From the NCBI RefSeq assembly GCF_004923205.2, contig NZ_SELD02000064.1:1-64000 (forward strand): a stretch of 64,000 nt of DNA, given 5' to 3'. The DNA is from Paracoccus aeridis (GTDB lineage Bacteria > Pseudomonadota > Alphaproteobacteria > Rhodobacterales > Rhodobacteraceae). Below the pieces are notes generated by a model. The model worked only from the letters and a program-made list of their open reading frames with translations. It was not told the DNA's origin and searched no databases. Each line of letters starts with the position of its first letter. Positions within the stretch are counted from its first letter, which is position 1. Below, piece after piece: positions 51,411 to 60,126 of the stretch. A program made the translations under genes and the position numbers.

Positions 51411-52519
51411 GCAACGACACCTATGCGCCCACGGCCGAGGCCATCGCAGCGCCGCCCGCCGGCATCGGCTTCTTCGAAAAGTGGCTGTCGGTCTGGGTGG
51501 CGCTGTGCATCGCCGCCGGGCTGCTGCTCGGCAACGTGCTTCCAGGCCTGTTCGAGGCACTGGCCAGCCTAGAGGTCGCGTCCGTCAACCTCGTCGTCGC
51601 CGTCCTTATCTGGGCGATGGTCTATCCCATGATGGTGGCGGTCGACTTCGCGAGCCTGCGCCACATCGGCGATCGGCCGAAAGGGCTCGTGCTGACGATC
51701 GTGGTGAACTGGCTGATCAAGCCCTTCACCATGGCGGGCCTCGCCGTTCTGTTCTTCGAGGTCCTGTTCGCGGATCTGATTGCACCGGCCGATGCCCAGC
51801 AATACATCGCCGGTCTGATCCTGCTCGGCGCCGCGCCCTGCACGGCGATGGTATTCGTGTGGTCGCAGCTGACGCGGGGCGACGCCACCTACACGCTGGT
51901 GCAGGTGTCGGTGAACGACGTCATCATGATCTTTGCCTTCGCGCCGATCGTGGCGCTGCTCCTCGGCGTCACCGACATCGTCGTGCCGTGGGAGACGCTG
52001 ATACTCTCGGTCGGACTTTACATCCTGATCCCGCTCGCCGCCGGCGCCGCCACACGCCAGTGGCTCGCGCGGGGCCGCCGGGGGACGGACGCCGAGACAG
52101 CGGTCGCGCGCTTCACGGCGACGGTCAAGCCGGTCTCGGTGATCGGCCTTCTGGCGACGGTCGTGCTGCTCTTCGGCTTTCAGGGGCAGATCATCCTGGA
52201 GCAGCCGCTGCTGATCGCGCTGATCGCGGTGCCGCTCCTGATCCAGTCCTACGGCATCTTCGCGCTCGCCTATGCGGCGGCCTGGGCGTGGCGCGTGCCC
52301 TTCAACGTCGCCGCGCCCTGCGCGCTGATCGGCACGTCGAACTTCTTCGAGCTGGCGGTCGCCGTCGCGATCAGCCTGTTCGGCCTGCAATCCGGGGCTG
52401 CGCTCGCCACCGTGGTGGGCGTGCTCGTCGAGGTTCCGGTCATGCTGTCGCTGGTCGCCATCGCCAACCGCACACGACACCACTTTCCGGCAGATGCGGG
52501 AGGTGCGCGGCATGGCTGA
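51407..52519 (+). CDS. ACR3-type arsenite efflux permease
   Basis: This 370-residue membrane protein has about ten hydrophobic segments. The conserved [13 protein letters not shown] holds the cysteine essential in ACR3 pumps, and M-V-Y-P-M-M and [12 protein letters not shown] are further family marks. It exports arsenite by proton-coupled transport. The gene overlaps arsC by ATGA and arsH by eight bases. Confidence 0.95.
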   Translation: MSNDTYAPTAEAIAAPPAGIGFFEKWLSVWVALCIAAGLLLGNVLPGLFEALASLEVASVNLVVAVLIWAMVYPMMVAVDFASLRHIGDRPKGLVLTIVVNWLIKPFTMAGLAVLFFEVLFADLIAPADAQQYIAGLILLGAAPCTAMVFVWSQLTRGDATYTLVQVSVNDVIMIFAFAPIVALLLGVTDIVVPWETLILSVGLYILIPLAAGAATRQWLARGRRGTDAETAVARFTATVKPVSVIGLLATVVLLFGFQGQIILEQPLLIALIAVPLLIQSYGIFALAYAAAWAWRVPFNVAAPCALIGTSNFFELAVAVAISLFGLQSGAALATVVGVLVEVPVMLSLVAIANRTRHHFPADAGGARHG

Positions 52520-53243
52520 CCATCCTGTCCCGATCGAGGATCTGCCGAACATCGACCCGGCCTCGCTCAGGCCGATCGACATGGCCGCGCTCGCCGCGCC
52601 GGGCGCGCCCACGCACCCGCCGCGCATCCTGATGCTCTATGGCTCGCTCCGGACGCGCTCCTACTCGCGCTTTGCCTCGGAGGAGGCGGCGCGCCTGCTG
52701 CGCTGGTTCGGCGCCGAGACCCGCGCCTTCAACCCGTCCGGCTTGCCGCTGCCGGACGCGGAAGACCCAGACCACCCGAAGGTGAAGGAATTGCGCGAGC
52801 TCGCGACCTGGTCGGAGGGCATGGTCTGGTGCTCGCCCGAGCGCCATGGCGCGATGACGGGCGTCATGAAGGCGCAGATCGACTGGATCCCGCTGTCGCT
52901 CGGCGGAGTTCGACCGACGCAGGGCAAGACGCTCGCGGTGATGCAGGTGTCGGGCGGTTCTCAGAGCTTCAACGCGGTCAATCAGATGCGCATCCTCGGC
53001 CGCTGGATGCGCATGGTGACGATCCCGAACCAGTCCTCGGTGGCGAAGGCCTGGGGCGAGTTCGACGACGCCGGCCGGATGCGCCCCTCCCCCTACTACA
53101 ACCGCATCGTCGACGTGATGGAGGAACTCATGAAGTTCACCCATCTCACGCGCGGCCGCTCGGCCTATCTGACCGACCGATATTCGGAGCGGGTGGAAAG
53201 CGCTGCAGAGCTGTCGAAGCGCGTCAACCAGCGCTCGATCTGA
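52512..53243 (+). CDS. arsH: ArsH NADPH-dependent FMN oxidoreductase
   Basis: The start at 52512 (M-A-D-H-P) lies inside the acr3 end. In this 243-residue protein, the FMN-binding loop [12 protein letters not shown] and the characteristic [11 protein letters not shown] and [10 protein letters not shown] identify ArsH. The family oxidises trivalent organoarsenicals and can reduce metals such as chromate, which may matter given chrBA on the same island. It is the last gene of the ars operon. Confidence 0.95.
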   Translation: MADHPVPIEDLPNIDPASLRPIDMAALAAPGAPTHPPRILMLYGSLRTRSYSRFASEEAARLLRWFGAETRAFNPSGLPLPDAEDPDHPKVKELRELATWSEGMVWCSPERHGAMTGVMKAQIDWIPLSLGGVRPTQGKTLAVMQVSGGSQSFNAVNQMRILGRWMRMVTIPNQSSVAKAWGEFDDAGRMRPSPYYNRIVDVMEELMKFTHLTRGRSAYLTDRYSERVESAAELSKRVNQRSI

Positions 53244-53317
53244 CCGCGTGGGCTATGGAAGGCTAGCGGGCTCCTTGGACTGCAGCGGAATCGTTCTCTG
53301 GCCGGGTAAATTTCTGG

Positions 53318-53791
53318 TCACGCTGCCTCGTAGCTCGAGAACACCTCTGTCGATCCGTCGCGGCGGATCAGAAAGACGTCATAGGCCTCGCGCTTATCCT
53401 CCGGACCCATGCTCGGTGAACCGTAGGGCATGCCGGGAACTGCCAGACCCACGGCATCAGGCCGCTCCTCGAGGAGGCGGCGGATGTCGGCAGCCGGCAC
53501 ATGGCCTTCAAGGACATACCCCCCAGCATGTCCGGTGTGGCAGGACATCATCTTCTGGGGGACGCCATGGTCGAGCTTGTGGCGGATGAGCAGGGTTCCG
53601 TAAAGTTCCTCCTCGGTGACATCGAATCCTTCCGCCTGCAGGTACTCGGCCCAAGCGGTGCAGCAGGCGCAGCCAGTGCCCTTGACCACGTGCACGGCCA
53701 GCGCGGCTTCAGCCCGCGCAGCGAAGGGAGCCACCAGAGATGCAGCGCAGGCGCCCAACACCAGGTCACGTCGAGATAGATTGAAATTCAT
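53318..53791 (-). CDS. DUF411 periplasmic metal-binding protein
   Basis: This 157-residue protein has a signal peptide of twin-arginine type (S-R-R-D-L-V-L-G, cleavage after A-R-A at about 26). The metal motif is G-T-G-C-A-C-C (C41, C43, C44), followed by M-S-C-H-T and G-L-A-V-P-G-M-P-x-G-S-P. DUF411 proteins bind copper and are linked to copper/silver resistance. It is the last gene of the minus-strand metal operon, convergent with arsH. Confidence 0.9.
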   Translation of the reverse strand: MNFNLSRRDLVLGACAASLVAPFAARAEAALAVHVVKGTGCACCTAWAEYLQAEGFDVTEEELYGTLLIRHKLDHGVPQKMMSCHTGHAGGYVLEGHVPAADIRRLLEERPDAVGLAVPGMPYGSPSMGPEDKREAYDVFLIRRDGSTEVFSSYEAA

Positions 53792-53829
53792 TGGGTCCTC
53801 CTTATGGCGTACGGCTTTCGCCCTCGTTC

Positions 53830-54435
53830 TCAGCTCAGGGCGCGCCGGATTTTGGGAACGGCGTGCCGCCTGTCCTCGTGAAAGTCGATGATGCTCGCAA
53901 AGCGTCCTTCGGGATGGAACAGGAACACGCCGGCCGTGTGATTCATCGTGTAGTCTGCATCCTCTCGCGGGATCTTCTCATAGCGCACGCGAAAATCCTC
54001 CGCGGCCGCCCTGATCTGCTCTGGGTCGCCGGTCAGTCCGGTGATGCGGGGATCGAAGTTGCCGAGATACTCCGCCAGCACTTCCGGCGTATCGCGCTCC
54101 GGATCGACGGTGATGAGCGCGACCGTCAGGTGGTCGGCCTCGGGACCGAGATCCTCGAGCCAGCCGGAAATATCGATAAGCGTCGTCGGGCAGACATCGG
54201 GGCACCAGGTAAAGCCAAAGAACACCAGCGCCGGTCGCCCGACCCAGTCGGCCGGCACAACGGATTCACCGCGGTGATCAACCAGACGCCAGTCCATCGA
54301 CGAGAGCGGCAGCGGCAGACGTGGATCTTGTTGTACAATCTCCCGATCGCGGGTTTGCCATGCGCCGAGTCCGAGCGTGAACGCCAAGCCTCCGGCAACA
54401 GCACCGAGACCGAGAATTACTGGGCGGCGTCGCAT
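53830..54435 (-). CDS. Sco1/SenC-family copper protein (copy 1)
   Basis: The start at 54435 (M-R-R-R-P-V-I-L-G) overlaps the PCuAC stop by 19 bases. This 201-residue protein is membrane-anchored (residues about 7-25). The thioredoxin fold carries C78-P-D-V-C82 and a distal histidine in M-N-H-T-A-G-V-F. Sco proteins deliver copper to cytochrome oxidase or act in copper redox defence. Beside PCuAC and DUF411 it most likely serves periplasmic copper handling. Confidence 0.92.
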   Translation of the reverse strand: MRRRPVILGLGAVAGGLAFTLGLGAWQTRDREIVQQDPRLPLPLSSMDWRLVDHRGESVVPADWVGRPALVFFGFTWCPDVCPTTLIDISGWLEDLGPEADHLTVALITVDPERDTPEVLAEYLGNFDPRITGLTGDPEQIRAAAEDFRVRYEKIPREDADYTMNHTAGVFLFHPEGRFASIIDFHEDRRHAVPKIRRALS

Positions 54436-54887
54436 TCCGGCGCCTCGGCCCGCATCGACAGCACCTCGGCCAAAACCGTCAGATCTCCGGCTTCCTCTAA
54501 GGTCAGGGTGACAGGAAAGGACGCGCCTTCTTCCAGCGCCTCGGTCAGGCCCATCAGCATGCCATGGTAGCCCCCGGGGCGAAGCTCCACCGTCTGCCCA
54601 GCAGGCACAGGGACTCGCATGGCGTGCGGCATCGAAGCGATGCCATCCTCGACTGTCGTCTCGTGCAGCATCGGTTTTTCCGCAATTGGCGTCGAGATCG
54701 AGATCAACGCGTCGTCGGCTGCCCCCTCGTTGCGGATCATCATGTACAGCACACCCGGCCGCTGCGTCCCGATAGAGGCACGCGACCAGACTTGCTCCAC
54801 CGTGATATCGCCTGTCGTGAAGGTCTCGCATGCTATGGCGGGGGGCGCGGCGATGAGAAGGGCCAGGATGATCGCCAATCTTTTCAT
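54417..54887 (-). CDS. PCuAC periplasmic copper chaperone
   Basis: The ATG at 54887 with GAGG upstream is preferred over a GTG at 54899. This 156-residue protein has a signal peptide ending P-A-I-A-C. The copper site is M-L-H-E...M-P-H-A-M with the later Y-H-G-M-L-M, the H(M)x10Mx21HxM pattern of PCuAC. It hands Cu(I) to Sco or CuA sites. It lies between two Sco genes, eight bases after the upstream one. Confidence 0.92.
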   Translation of the reverse strand: MKRLAIILALLIAAPPAIACETFTTGDITVEQVWSRASIGTQRPGVLYMMIRNEGAADDALISISTPIAEKPMLHETTVEDGIASMPHAMRVPVPAGQTVELRPGGYHGMLMGLTEALEEGASFPVTLTLEEAGDLTVLAEVLSMRAEAPECDAAQ

Positions 54888-54895
54888 TGTTTGCC

Positions 54896-55486
54896 TCACA
54901 ATCTCGTCTGGAGGTCGGCCAGAATTTCCGATGCTGGCGTCCCGTAGCTGTACTGCCTGATCCAGTGGCCTTCTGGCCCGATCAGGTAAAGGGCCGAACT
55001 GTGCGACATGCTGTAGCCGTCGGGGGAGGCCTCGGCCTCCTGACGCTCGTAGAAAATCTTGAAGCTCTCGGCGGCGGCCCGCGTTTCATCCGCAGTGCCG
55101 GCAAGCCCGAGGATCGAGGGATGGAACGCCTCCGTGAATTCGGAAAGCCCCATCTGCCGATCGCGCTCGGGATCGATCGAAATGAACAGCGGCTGCACCT
55201 GCGCCGCGTCCTCGCCGAGCCCGTCCATCACCTGCGCCACCTCGGCCAGCGTCGTCGGGCAGACATCCGGGCAGTTGGTGAAGCCGAAGAAGACGAGAAG
55301 ATACTTGCCCCTGAATTCCTCGTCCGTGCGCTCCCGTCCCGCAGCATCGGCCAAGGCAAAGCTCGGCTGAAAGGTCGCCGCTGCGACAGGCTCTTCGTTT
55401 CGCGCGCCGAGCATGAAGCCGGCAGTGCCGATCAGGACCAGCGCTACCGCTGCCCAAAGTGCGATCTGCAGTTTTCTCAACGTCAT
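54896..55486 (-). CDS. Sco1/SenC-family copper protein (copy 2)
   Basis: This 196-residue protein has an N-terminal membrane anchor (L-W-A-A-V-A-L-V-L-I-G-T-A-G-F-M-L-G), the C72-P-D-V-C76 pair in F-T-N-C-P-D-V-C-P and a histidine in S-M-S-H-S-S-A-L-Y. It differs substantially from copy 1, so the two are not a recent duplication. AAGGAATAG precedes the start. Having two Sco proteins flank a PCuAC suggests a copper relay in the periplasm. Confidence 0.92.
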   Translation of the reverse strand: MTLRKLQIALWAAVALVLIGTAGFMLGARNEEPVAAATFQPSFALADAAGRERTDEEFRGKYLLVFFGFTNCPDVCPTTLAEVAQVMDGLGEDAAQVQPLFISIDPERDRQMGLSEFTEAFHPSILGLAGTADETRAAAESFKIFYERQEAEASPDGYSMSHSSALYLIGPEGHWIRQYSYGTPASEILADLQTRL

Positions 55487-55559
55487 CTATTCCTTCGCCT
55501 CGATGCCATCGAAAGCCTTAGAGGCTTCGGCCTGTCGGGATTCAAGTTCTGCCGGCTCA

Positions 55560-56231
55560 CTACCCGTTGATCTCGGCGATATGGGTATTGCGAGTGGATG
55601 CTGATTTTGATCCTTCGCCCCAGTGCCGAAAAGCGGCCCACCGAGGGACGCGCTCCCTGAATTCGTCGTATGGCCTGCCGAGCTCCTGGGAGAGCAGACG
55701 TTCTTCGCTCCGTATCTGAGTGCTCGCCGAGGCCCAGAACAGGAGAGCCGCCAGCGCCGTCGGGACAGAAGGAATGGCCAGGGCGATTCCGACGAGCAGC
55801 AGTAGCTGGCCCAGAAAGGTCGGGTTGCGGCTGATCCGGTAGAGGCCGCCGGAAACGAGCTCACCAACCGCGGCCGGATCAACACCCACTCGCCAGGACG
55901 CCCCCATCGACATCTGAGCGGCAAAGGCGATGATCGCGCCCAGGATGGCGAGAAGGTGTCCGGCGAAGCTCAGAAGAGGCAGCCCGCCGTCGGCCCAGAA
56001 CGGGTCGGCGTTCTGGACTGGCGGAGATGCCAGCCAGATCAGTGGCCCGAGGAAGGCGATAGCGAAGGCGGCGCGAAAACCCGCAGCGGCCAGACGGTCG
56101 CGTCCGGTCGCCCGCCCGAATAGCCATATCGACCGCCCCGCGGCCCGGGCCGCCAATACGCCGCCCCAGAAGAAGAGCGCGAGATAGAGCGCAAGGACGG
56201 CGAGCGCCGACCAGCCGAACGGAGACAGCAT
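55560..56231 (-). CDS. integral membrane methyltransferase-like protein (ICMT/PEMT family)
   Basis: This 223-residue protein has five or six hydrophobic segments and the family signature L-V-S-G-G-L-Y-R-I-S-R-N-P-T-F-L-G-Q-L-L. A C-terminal E-E-R-L-L-S-Q-E-L-G-R-P-Y-D-E-F follows. Members methylate lipids or prenyl-cysteine with AdoMet. They often sit beside heavy-metal ATPase genes, with no proven role there. The gene begins 1 base before the ATPase stop codon, so it is cotranscribed from the MerR-type promoter. Confidence 0.85.
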   Translation of the reverse strand: MLSPFGWSALAVLALYLALFFWGGVLAARAAGRSIWLFGRATGRDRLAAAGFRAAFAIAFLGPLIWLASPPVQNADPFWADGGLPLLSFAGHLLAILGAIIAFAAQMSMGASWRVGVDPAAVGELVSGGLYRISRNPTFLGQLLLLVGIALAIPSVPTALAALLFWASASTQIRSEERLLSQELGRPYDEFRERVPRWAAFRHWGEGSKSASTRNTHIAEING

Positions 56232-56232
56232 C

Positions 56233-58464
56233 TCAGGTCTCCTCCGGATCGAAAGCGAGAAGCCGCAGCGCGTTCAGCGTGACGAGCACCGTCGCGCCGG
56301 TATCGCCGAGGATTGCAATCCAGAGCCCGGTGATGCCAAGGATGGTCGTCACTAGGAACACCGCCTTGAGGCCGAGCGCGATCACCACGTTCTGCCTGAT
56401 GTTGGCCATGGTCGCCCGGGAAAGCCGTATCTTGCCGGCCACATCGGTTACCCGGTTGCGCAGGATCGCGGCATCGGCAGTCTCAAGCGCGACATCCGTA
56501 CCGGAGCCCATAGCCACGCCAATATTGGCGGAGGCAAGCGCAGGGGCATCGTTGATGCCGTCACCCACCATCATCACCTGGCCCTTGGCAGCCATCTCGC
56601 GGATCGCAGCGACCTTGTCTTCGGGCATCAATTCGGCGCGGTACTCAATGCCGAGGCCGTCTGATATGGCTGCCGCTGTGCGTCGGTTGTCGCCGGTCAG
56701 CATCACCGAACTCACGCCGAGCGCCTTCAGCTGCTGGACCGCACGGGCGGCATCCTCTCGAGGCTCATCCCGAAGCGCGATGAGCCCGACAAGCTCGCTC
56801 CGGCGGAAGACTGCGACGACCGTCTTGCCCTCGTCTTCAAGGCTCGCCGCCCTCCGCCGTGCGCTGCCGTCGAGCACACCGTGCTCCTCCGCGAACCGTG
56901 GCGAGCCCACCCATGCCTGGTCACCCTCCACGACCGCCTCGGCCCCCCGGCCCGGGAGCGTTTTGGCGGCCGATGCGACCAAGGGCGCAATTTCCGCCGC
57001 TTCTGCGCGTGCCAGGATCGCCTCCGCCAAAGGATGGCTCGACCCCGCTTCGACGGCGGCAGCCAGCGCCAGCACCTCCGTCTCCGATCCCGAGATCGGC
57101 ACCACGTCCGTGACGCGCGGCCGTCCGCGGGTCAGGGTCCCCGTCTTGTCGAACGCAACATGAGTGATCGCCGCCGCAGCCTCGATCACGGCGCCTCCCT
57201 TCATCAGGAGCCCACGCCGCGCGCCGGAAGAAAGCGCAGAGGCGATGGAAGCCGGCACCGAGATCACCAGCGCGCAGGGACATCCGATGAGCAGCAGCGC
57301 GAGCGCGCGGTAGATCCACGTATCCCAGGCTTGCGCGAACGCGAGGGGCGGAATGATCGCCACCAGCACCGCAACCCCGACGACTGCGGGCATGTAGATA
57401 CGGCTGAAACGATCGATGAAGCGCTCCGTCGGTGCGCGGGCACTCTCTGCCTCCTCGACCAGACGAATGATCCGGGCGATGGTGTTGTCCTCGGCCGACT
57501 TCGTGACCCGGACACGCAGCGCCGCCTCGGAATTGATCGAGCCTGCAAAAACCGGGGACCCCGGCTCCTTCAGCTTCGGCACACTCTCCCCCGTGACGGC
57601 GCTCTCGTCGACGCCCGAAGTGCCCTCGATCACCTCGCCGTCTGCCGGGACCCGGTCCCCCGGGCGCACCAGAACGATCTGGTCCACTTGCAACTGGTCG
57701 GCCGGCATCACCCGTGTCCTGCCGCCGATCTCCAGGAGCGCAGTCTTCGGCACCAGGCGAGCGAGCGCCCGGATCCCGTCGCGCGCCTTGTTCGCCGCCA
57801 CGCCTTCGAGAACCTCCCCGACAGCGAAGAGGAAGACGACCAGCGCCGCTTCTTCTGCTGCATTGATGACGAGCGCGCCGGTGGCGGCAATGGTCATCAG
57901 CATCTCGATCGTGAACGGCATACCCGCTCGGGCGGACGCCACGGCGCGGCGCGCGATTGGCGCAACCCCGATGAGCGTGGCGAGGACGAATGCCCAGGTC
58001 GCCACGTCCTGGGAAGCGAGCAGTTTCACGGCCCATGCCGCCGTGAGGAGGAGCCCGGTGCCGATCACCAGTCTGCCCTTCGCAGTTCGATACCAACGCG
58101 AACCGGGCGCAGGGCCGGTCTCGGGCTCTGTCGATGCAGTGTCGGGCTCGAGTCCTGCGCCATCCCGCGAGCGGTCCGCACGGGACGCTTGCTCGCCCTC
58201 CGGCAGCACGAAGCGTTTTCTGTCGGGGCTCGATCCTTTCGCTGCGATCCCGTAGCCGAGCCGCTTGACGATCGCCTCGATCTGGTCGCGAGGGGTCTGC
58301 CCTTCATCGAGAGTCAGCCGAAGCCGCTCGGTCATCAGCGCCACATCGACGTCGCTCACGCCGGGCAGGCGTTCGACCGCACCCCGGACCTTGCTGGCGC
58401 ATGACGCACAGTCCATCCCGGAAACCGTCCACTCGTAGGTTGCACTGTCGCTCGCCGTCATCAC
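56233..58464 (-). CDS. P1B-type heavy-metal ATPase (Zn/Cd/Pb class)
   Basis: This 743-residue pump has an N-terminal HMA domain G-M-D-C-A-S-C (C19, C22). The membrane motif C-P-C is at 395-397 and the phosphorylation site D-K-T-G-T at 439-443. T-G-E-S is near 291 and G-D-G-I-N-D-A-P lies in the hinge. In the CPC group, D-T-G-A-T near the C terminus points to Zn/Cd/Pb exporters (ZntA/CadA) over copper pumps. It is the first gene of the minus-strand operon and divergent from merR, the usual zntA/cadA layout. Confidence 0.93.
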   Translation of the reverse strand: MMTASDSATYEWTVSGMDCASCASKVRGAVERLPGVSDVDVALMTERLRLTLDEGQTPRDQIEAIVKRLGYGIAAKGSSPDRKRFVLPEGEQASRADRSRDGAGLEPDTASTEPETGPAPGSRWYRTAKGRLVIGTGLLLTAAWAVKLLASQDVATWAFVLATLIGVAPIARRAVASARAGMPFTIEMLMTIAATGALVINAAEEAALVVFLFAVGEVLEGVAANKARDGIRALARLVPKTALLEIGGRTRVMPADQLQVDQIVLVRPGDRVPADGEVIEGTSGVDESAVTGESVPKLKEPGSPVFAGSINSEAALRVRVTKSAEDNTIARIIRLVEEAESARAPTERFIDRFSRIYMPAVVGVAVLVAIIPPLAFAQAWDTWIYRALALLLIGCPCALVISVPASIASALSSGARRGLLMKGGAVIEAAAAITHVAFDKTGTLTRGRPRVTDVVPISGSETEVLALAAAVEAGSSHPLAEAILARAEAAEIAPLVASAAKTLPGRGAEAVVEGDQAWVGSPRFAEEHGVLDGSARRRAASLEDEGKTVVAVFRRSELVGLIALRDEPREDAARAVQQLKALGVSSVMLTGDNRRTAAAISDGLGIEYRAELMPEDKVAAIREMAAKGQVMMVGDGINDAPALASANIGVAMGSGTDVALETADAAILRNRVTDVAGKIRLSRATMANIRQNVVIALGLKAVFLVTTILGITGLWIAILGDTGATVLVTLNALRLLAFDPEET

Positions 58465-58510
58465 GCCCTTCCACCCGCCCAGCGGGCGACATTGTATTTA
58501 CTGAGTCGGG

Positions 58511-58541
58511 AACGTAAGGTCTCTAGTAGCTATAGCTTCAA
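58511..58541 (-). promoter_or_regulatory. MerR-type promoter of the ATPase operon
   Basis: On the minus strand, TTGAAG (58541-58536) and TACGTT (58516-58511) are separated by 19 bases, the long spacer that MerR regulators untwist. The spacer holds the dyad CTATAG-CTA-CTAGAG (58521-58535). It is shared by position with the merR promoter region, so MerR autoregulates. Confidence 0.75.
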
Positions 58542-58552
58542 GAGGCAATCTG

Positions 58553-58987
58553 ATGCTCACCATCGGAAAGTTGGGTAAGGCGGCCGGCGTAAAGGTTCCG
58601 ACGATCCGCTACTACGAGCAGATCGAGCTCCTGCCGGAGCCGGAGCGCAGCGCCGGAAACCAGCGGCTCTATGGGCAGTCGGCACTGGATCGGCTGGCGT
58701 TCATCCGCCACGCGCGCGAGCTTGGGTTTCCGCTGGACGCTATCCGGGACCTTCTGAGCCTCTCCGATGAGCCCGATCAATCCTGCGCAGCCGCCGACGT
58801 CATCGCGAAGAAACAGCTCACCGCCGTCAAGGCCCGGATCGCGCGGCTCATGGCGCTGAAGGCAGAGCTCGAGCGCATGATCGCGCAGTGCGCACAGGGC
58901 ACCGTGGCCGACTGCCGCGTGATCGAGGTGCTGAGCGATCATTCACATTGCGCGCAAGACCACAGGACGTCCGGGGCCGCCGAATGA
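58553..58987 (+). CDS. MerR-family Zn/Cd/Pb-responsive regulator
   Basis: This 144-residue protein has the MerR helix-turn-helix and wing at the N terminus ([16 protein letters not shown]) and a dimerisation helix. Metal-site cysteines are C78, C113 and C121, with a C-terminal H-S-H-C. The C78/C113/C121 pattern matches ZntR, CadR and PbrR. It should activate the divergent ATPase promoter and probably the CDF promoter at 59341. The next gene overlaps by ATGA. Confidence 0.92.
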   Translation: MLTIGKLGKAAGVKVPTIRYYEQIELLPEPERSAGNQRLYGQSALDRLAFIRHARELGFPLDAIRDLLSLSDEPDQSCAAADVIAKKQLTAVKARIARLMALKAELERMIAQCAQGTVADCRVIEVLSDHSHCAQDHRTSGAAE

Positions 58988-59319
58988 CGGCGCTGCCGAC
59001 CCTGGCGATCTATGCCGCCGCGGCTCTGGCGGAAATTACGGGCTGTTTCGCGATCTGGGCTTGGTGGCGCCTCGGCGCCTCAGCGGTTTGGCTGGTTCCA
59101 GGCGTTGCGAGCCTGATCGCCTTTGGCTGGCTCCTGGCGCAGATCGAATCGGCCTTCGCCGGGCGCGCCTACGCAGCCTACGGAGGCGTCTACATCGTGG
59201 CGTCCGTGCTCTGGATGTGGCTGGCCGAAGGCGAGCGACCCGACCGCTGGGATCTCACAGGCGGCGTCGTTTGCCTTGCGGGCGCGGCCCTGATCCTGCT
59301 CGCCCCGCGCGGCGTCTAG
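58984..59319 (+). CDS. YnfA family small membrane protein
   Basis: This 111-residue protein with four membrane segments has [25 protein letters not shown] and [13 protein letters not shown], the signatures of UPF0060/YnfA. The family resembles small multidrug-resistance transporters and is often found in metal-resistance clusters. It is coupled to merR by ATGA. Confidence 0.93.
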   Translation: MTALPTLAIYAAAALAEITGCFAIWAWWRLGASAVWLVPGVASLIAFGWLLAQIESAFAGRAYAAYGGVYIVASVLWMWLAEGERPDRWDLTGGVVCLAGAALILLAPRGV

Positions 59320-59340
59320 ACATAAATCCACGCGCAGCCC

Positions 59341-59371
59341 TTGAATCTCTAGTGACTAGAGGAACTAGAAC
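59341..59371 (+). promoter_or_regulatory. second MerR-type promoter, upstream of the CDF genes
   Basis: TTGAAT (59341-59346), a 19-base spacer with the perfect dyad CTCTAG-TGA-CTAGAG (59347-59361), and TAGAAC (59366-59371). It has the same architecture and nearly the same half-sites as 58511-58541. The first controlled start is at 59495. Confidence 0.75.
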
Positions 59372-59494
59372 TGCCTCTCGGCCGATTCTTGGGCAGCAAG
59401 CTGCCTCTTTTCTGGCGGGGATCGAGTGGCTTGCGCATGCAGGGCAAATGAGGCCGCCTTGATCCGACGGCCAGCACGAACGGAGGCGAACCTG

Positions 59495-60115
59495 ATGACC
59501 AAAGAACTGCCAAAGGATCCGGATGAACGTCAGCGCCGTACGCTCAGGACGGTTCTGCTGCTGAATGCGGCCATCGCCATCGGCTTTTTTGCGACAGGTG
59601 CATTGGGCGACTCCAGTGCGCTGATCGCCAACGGTCTGGACAACACCTCCGACAGCTTCGTGTACGCCATCAGCCTTTTCGCCCTGTCTCGTTCGGACAA
59701 ATGGAAGCGTGCGGCCGCTAACGTGTCGGGGGGGCTGCTGCTGATCTTCGCGGCCGGTATCCTGATTGATGCCGTCCGCCGTTTCTACACCGGTTCCGAA
59801 CCACTCGGCCCGCTCATGATCTCCATGGCGCTCATTGCCGCGGTCGTTAATGGCATCTGCATCTGGCTCCTTGGTCGGCTCGAGGATCCCGACGTGAACG
59901 TCCGAGCGGCTAACACATTTAGTCTCAATGACTTCATTTCGAACGGCGGGATTCTCGTCGCAGGCGGTCTGGTCTGGTTGCTGGGCAGCAATTGGCCCGA
60001 TCTGGTGGTCGGTATCGCGGTCGCCGGCGTCGCCGCCTGGGGCGGTATCGAAATCCTGCGCGACGCGCATGGCGAGCACCACAAGGCGGTCCATCAAGAT
60101 GACGGCAAGACTTAA
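59495..60115 (+). CDS. cation diffusion facilitator-like transporter, short
   Basis: The start at 59495 has CGGAGGCGAA upstream. This 206-residue protein has six hydrophobic segments. The first metal-site helix has N-G-L-D-N-T-S-D-S-F, a D-x3-D version of the CDF site. In the second, S-L-N-D-F-I-S-N-G lacks the usual HxxxD pair. It has no C-terminal metallochaperone-like domain. Short CDF-like proteins of this kind occur next to czcD. The substrate is uncertain. Confidence 0.8.
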   Translation: MTKELPKDPDERQRRTLRTVLLLNAAIAIGFFATGALGDSSALIANGLDNTSDSFVYAISLFALSRSDKWKRAAANVSGGLLLIFAAGILIDAVRRFYTGSEPLGPLMISMALIAAVVNGICIWLLGRLEDPDVNVRAANTFSLNDFISNGGILVAGGLVWLLGSNWPDLVVGIAVAGVAAWGGIEILRDAHGEHHKAVHQDDGKT

Positions 60116-60126
60116 GCGAGAACACG

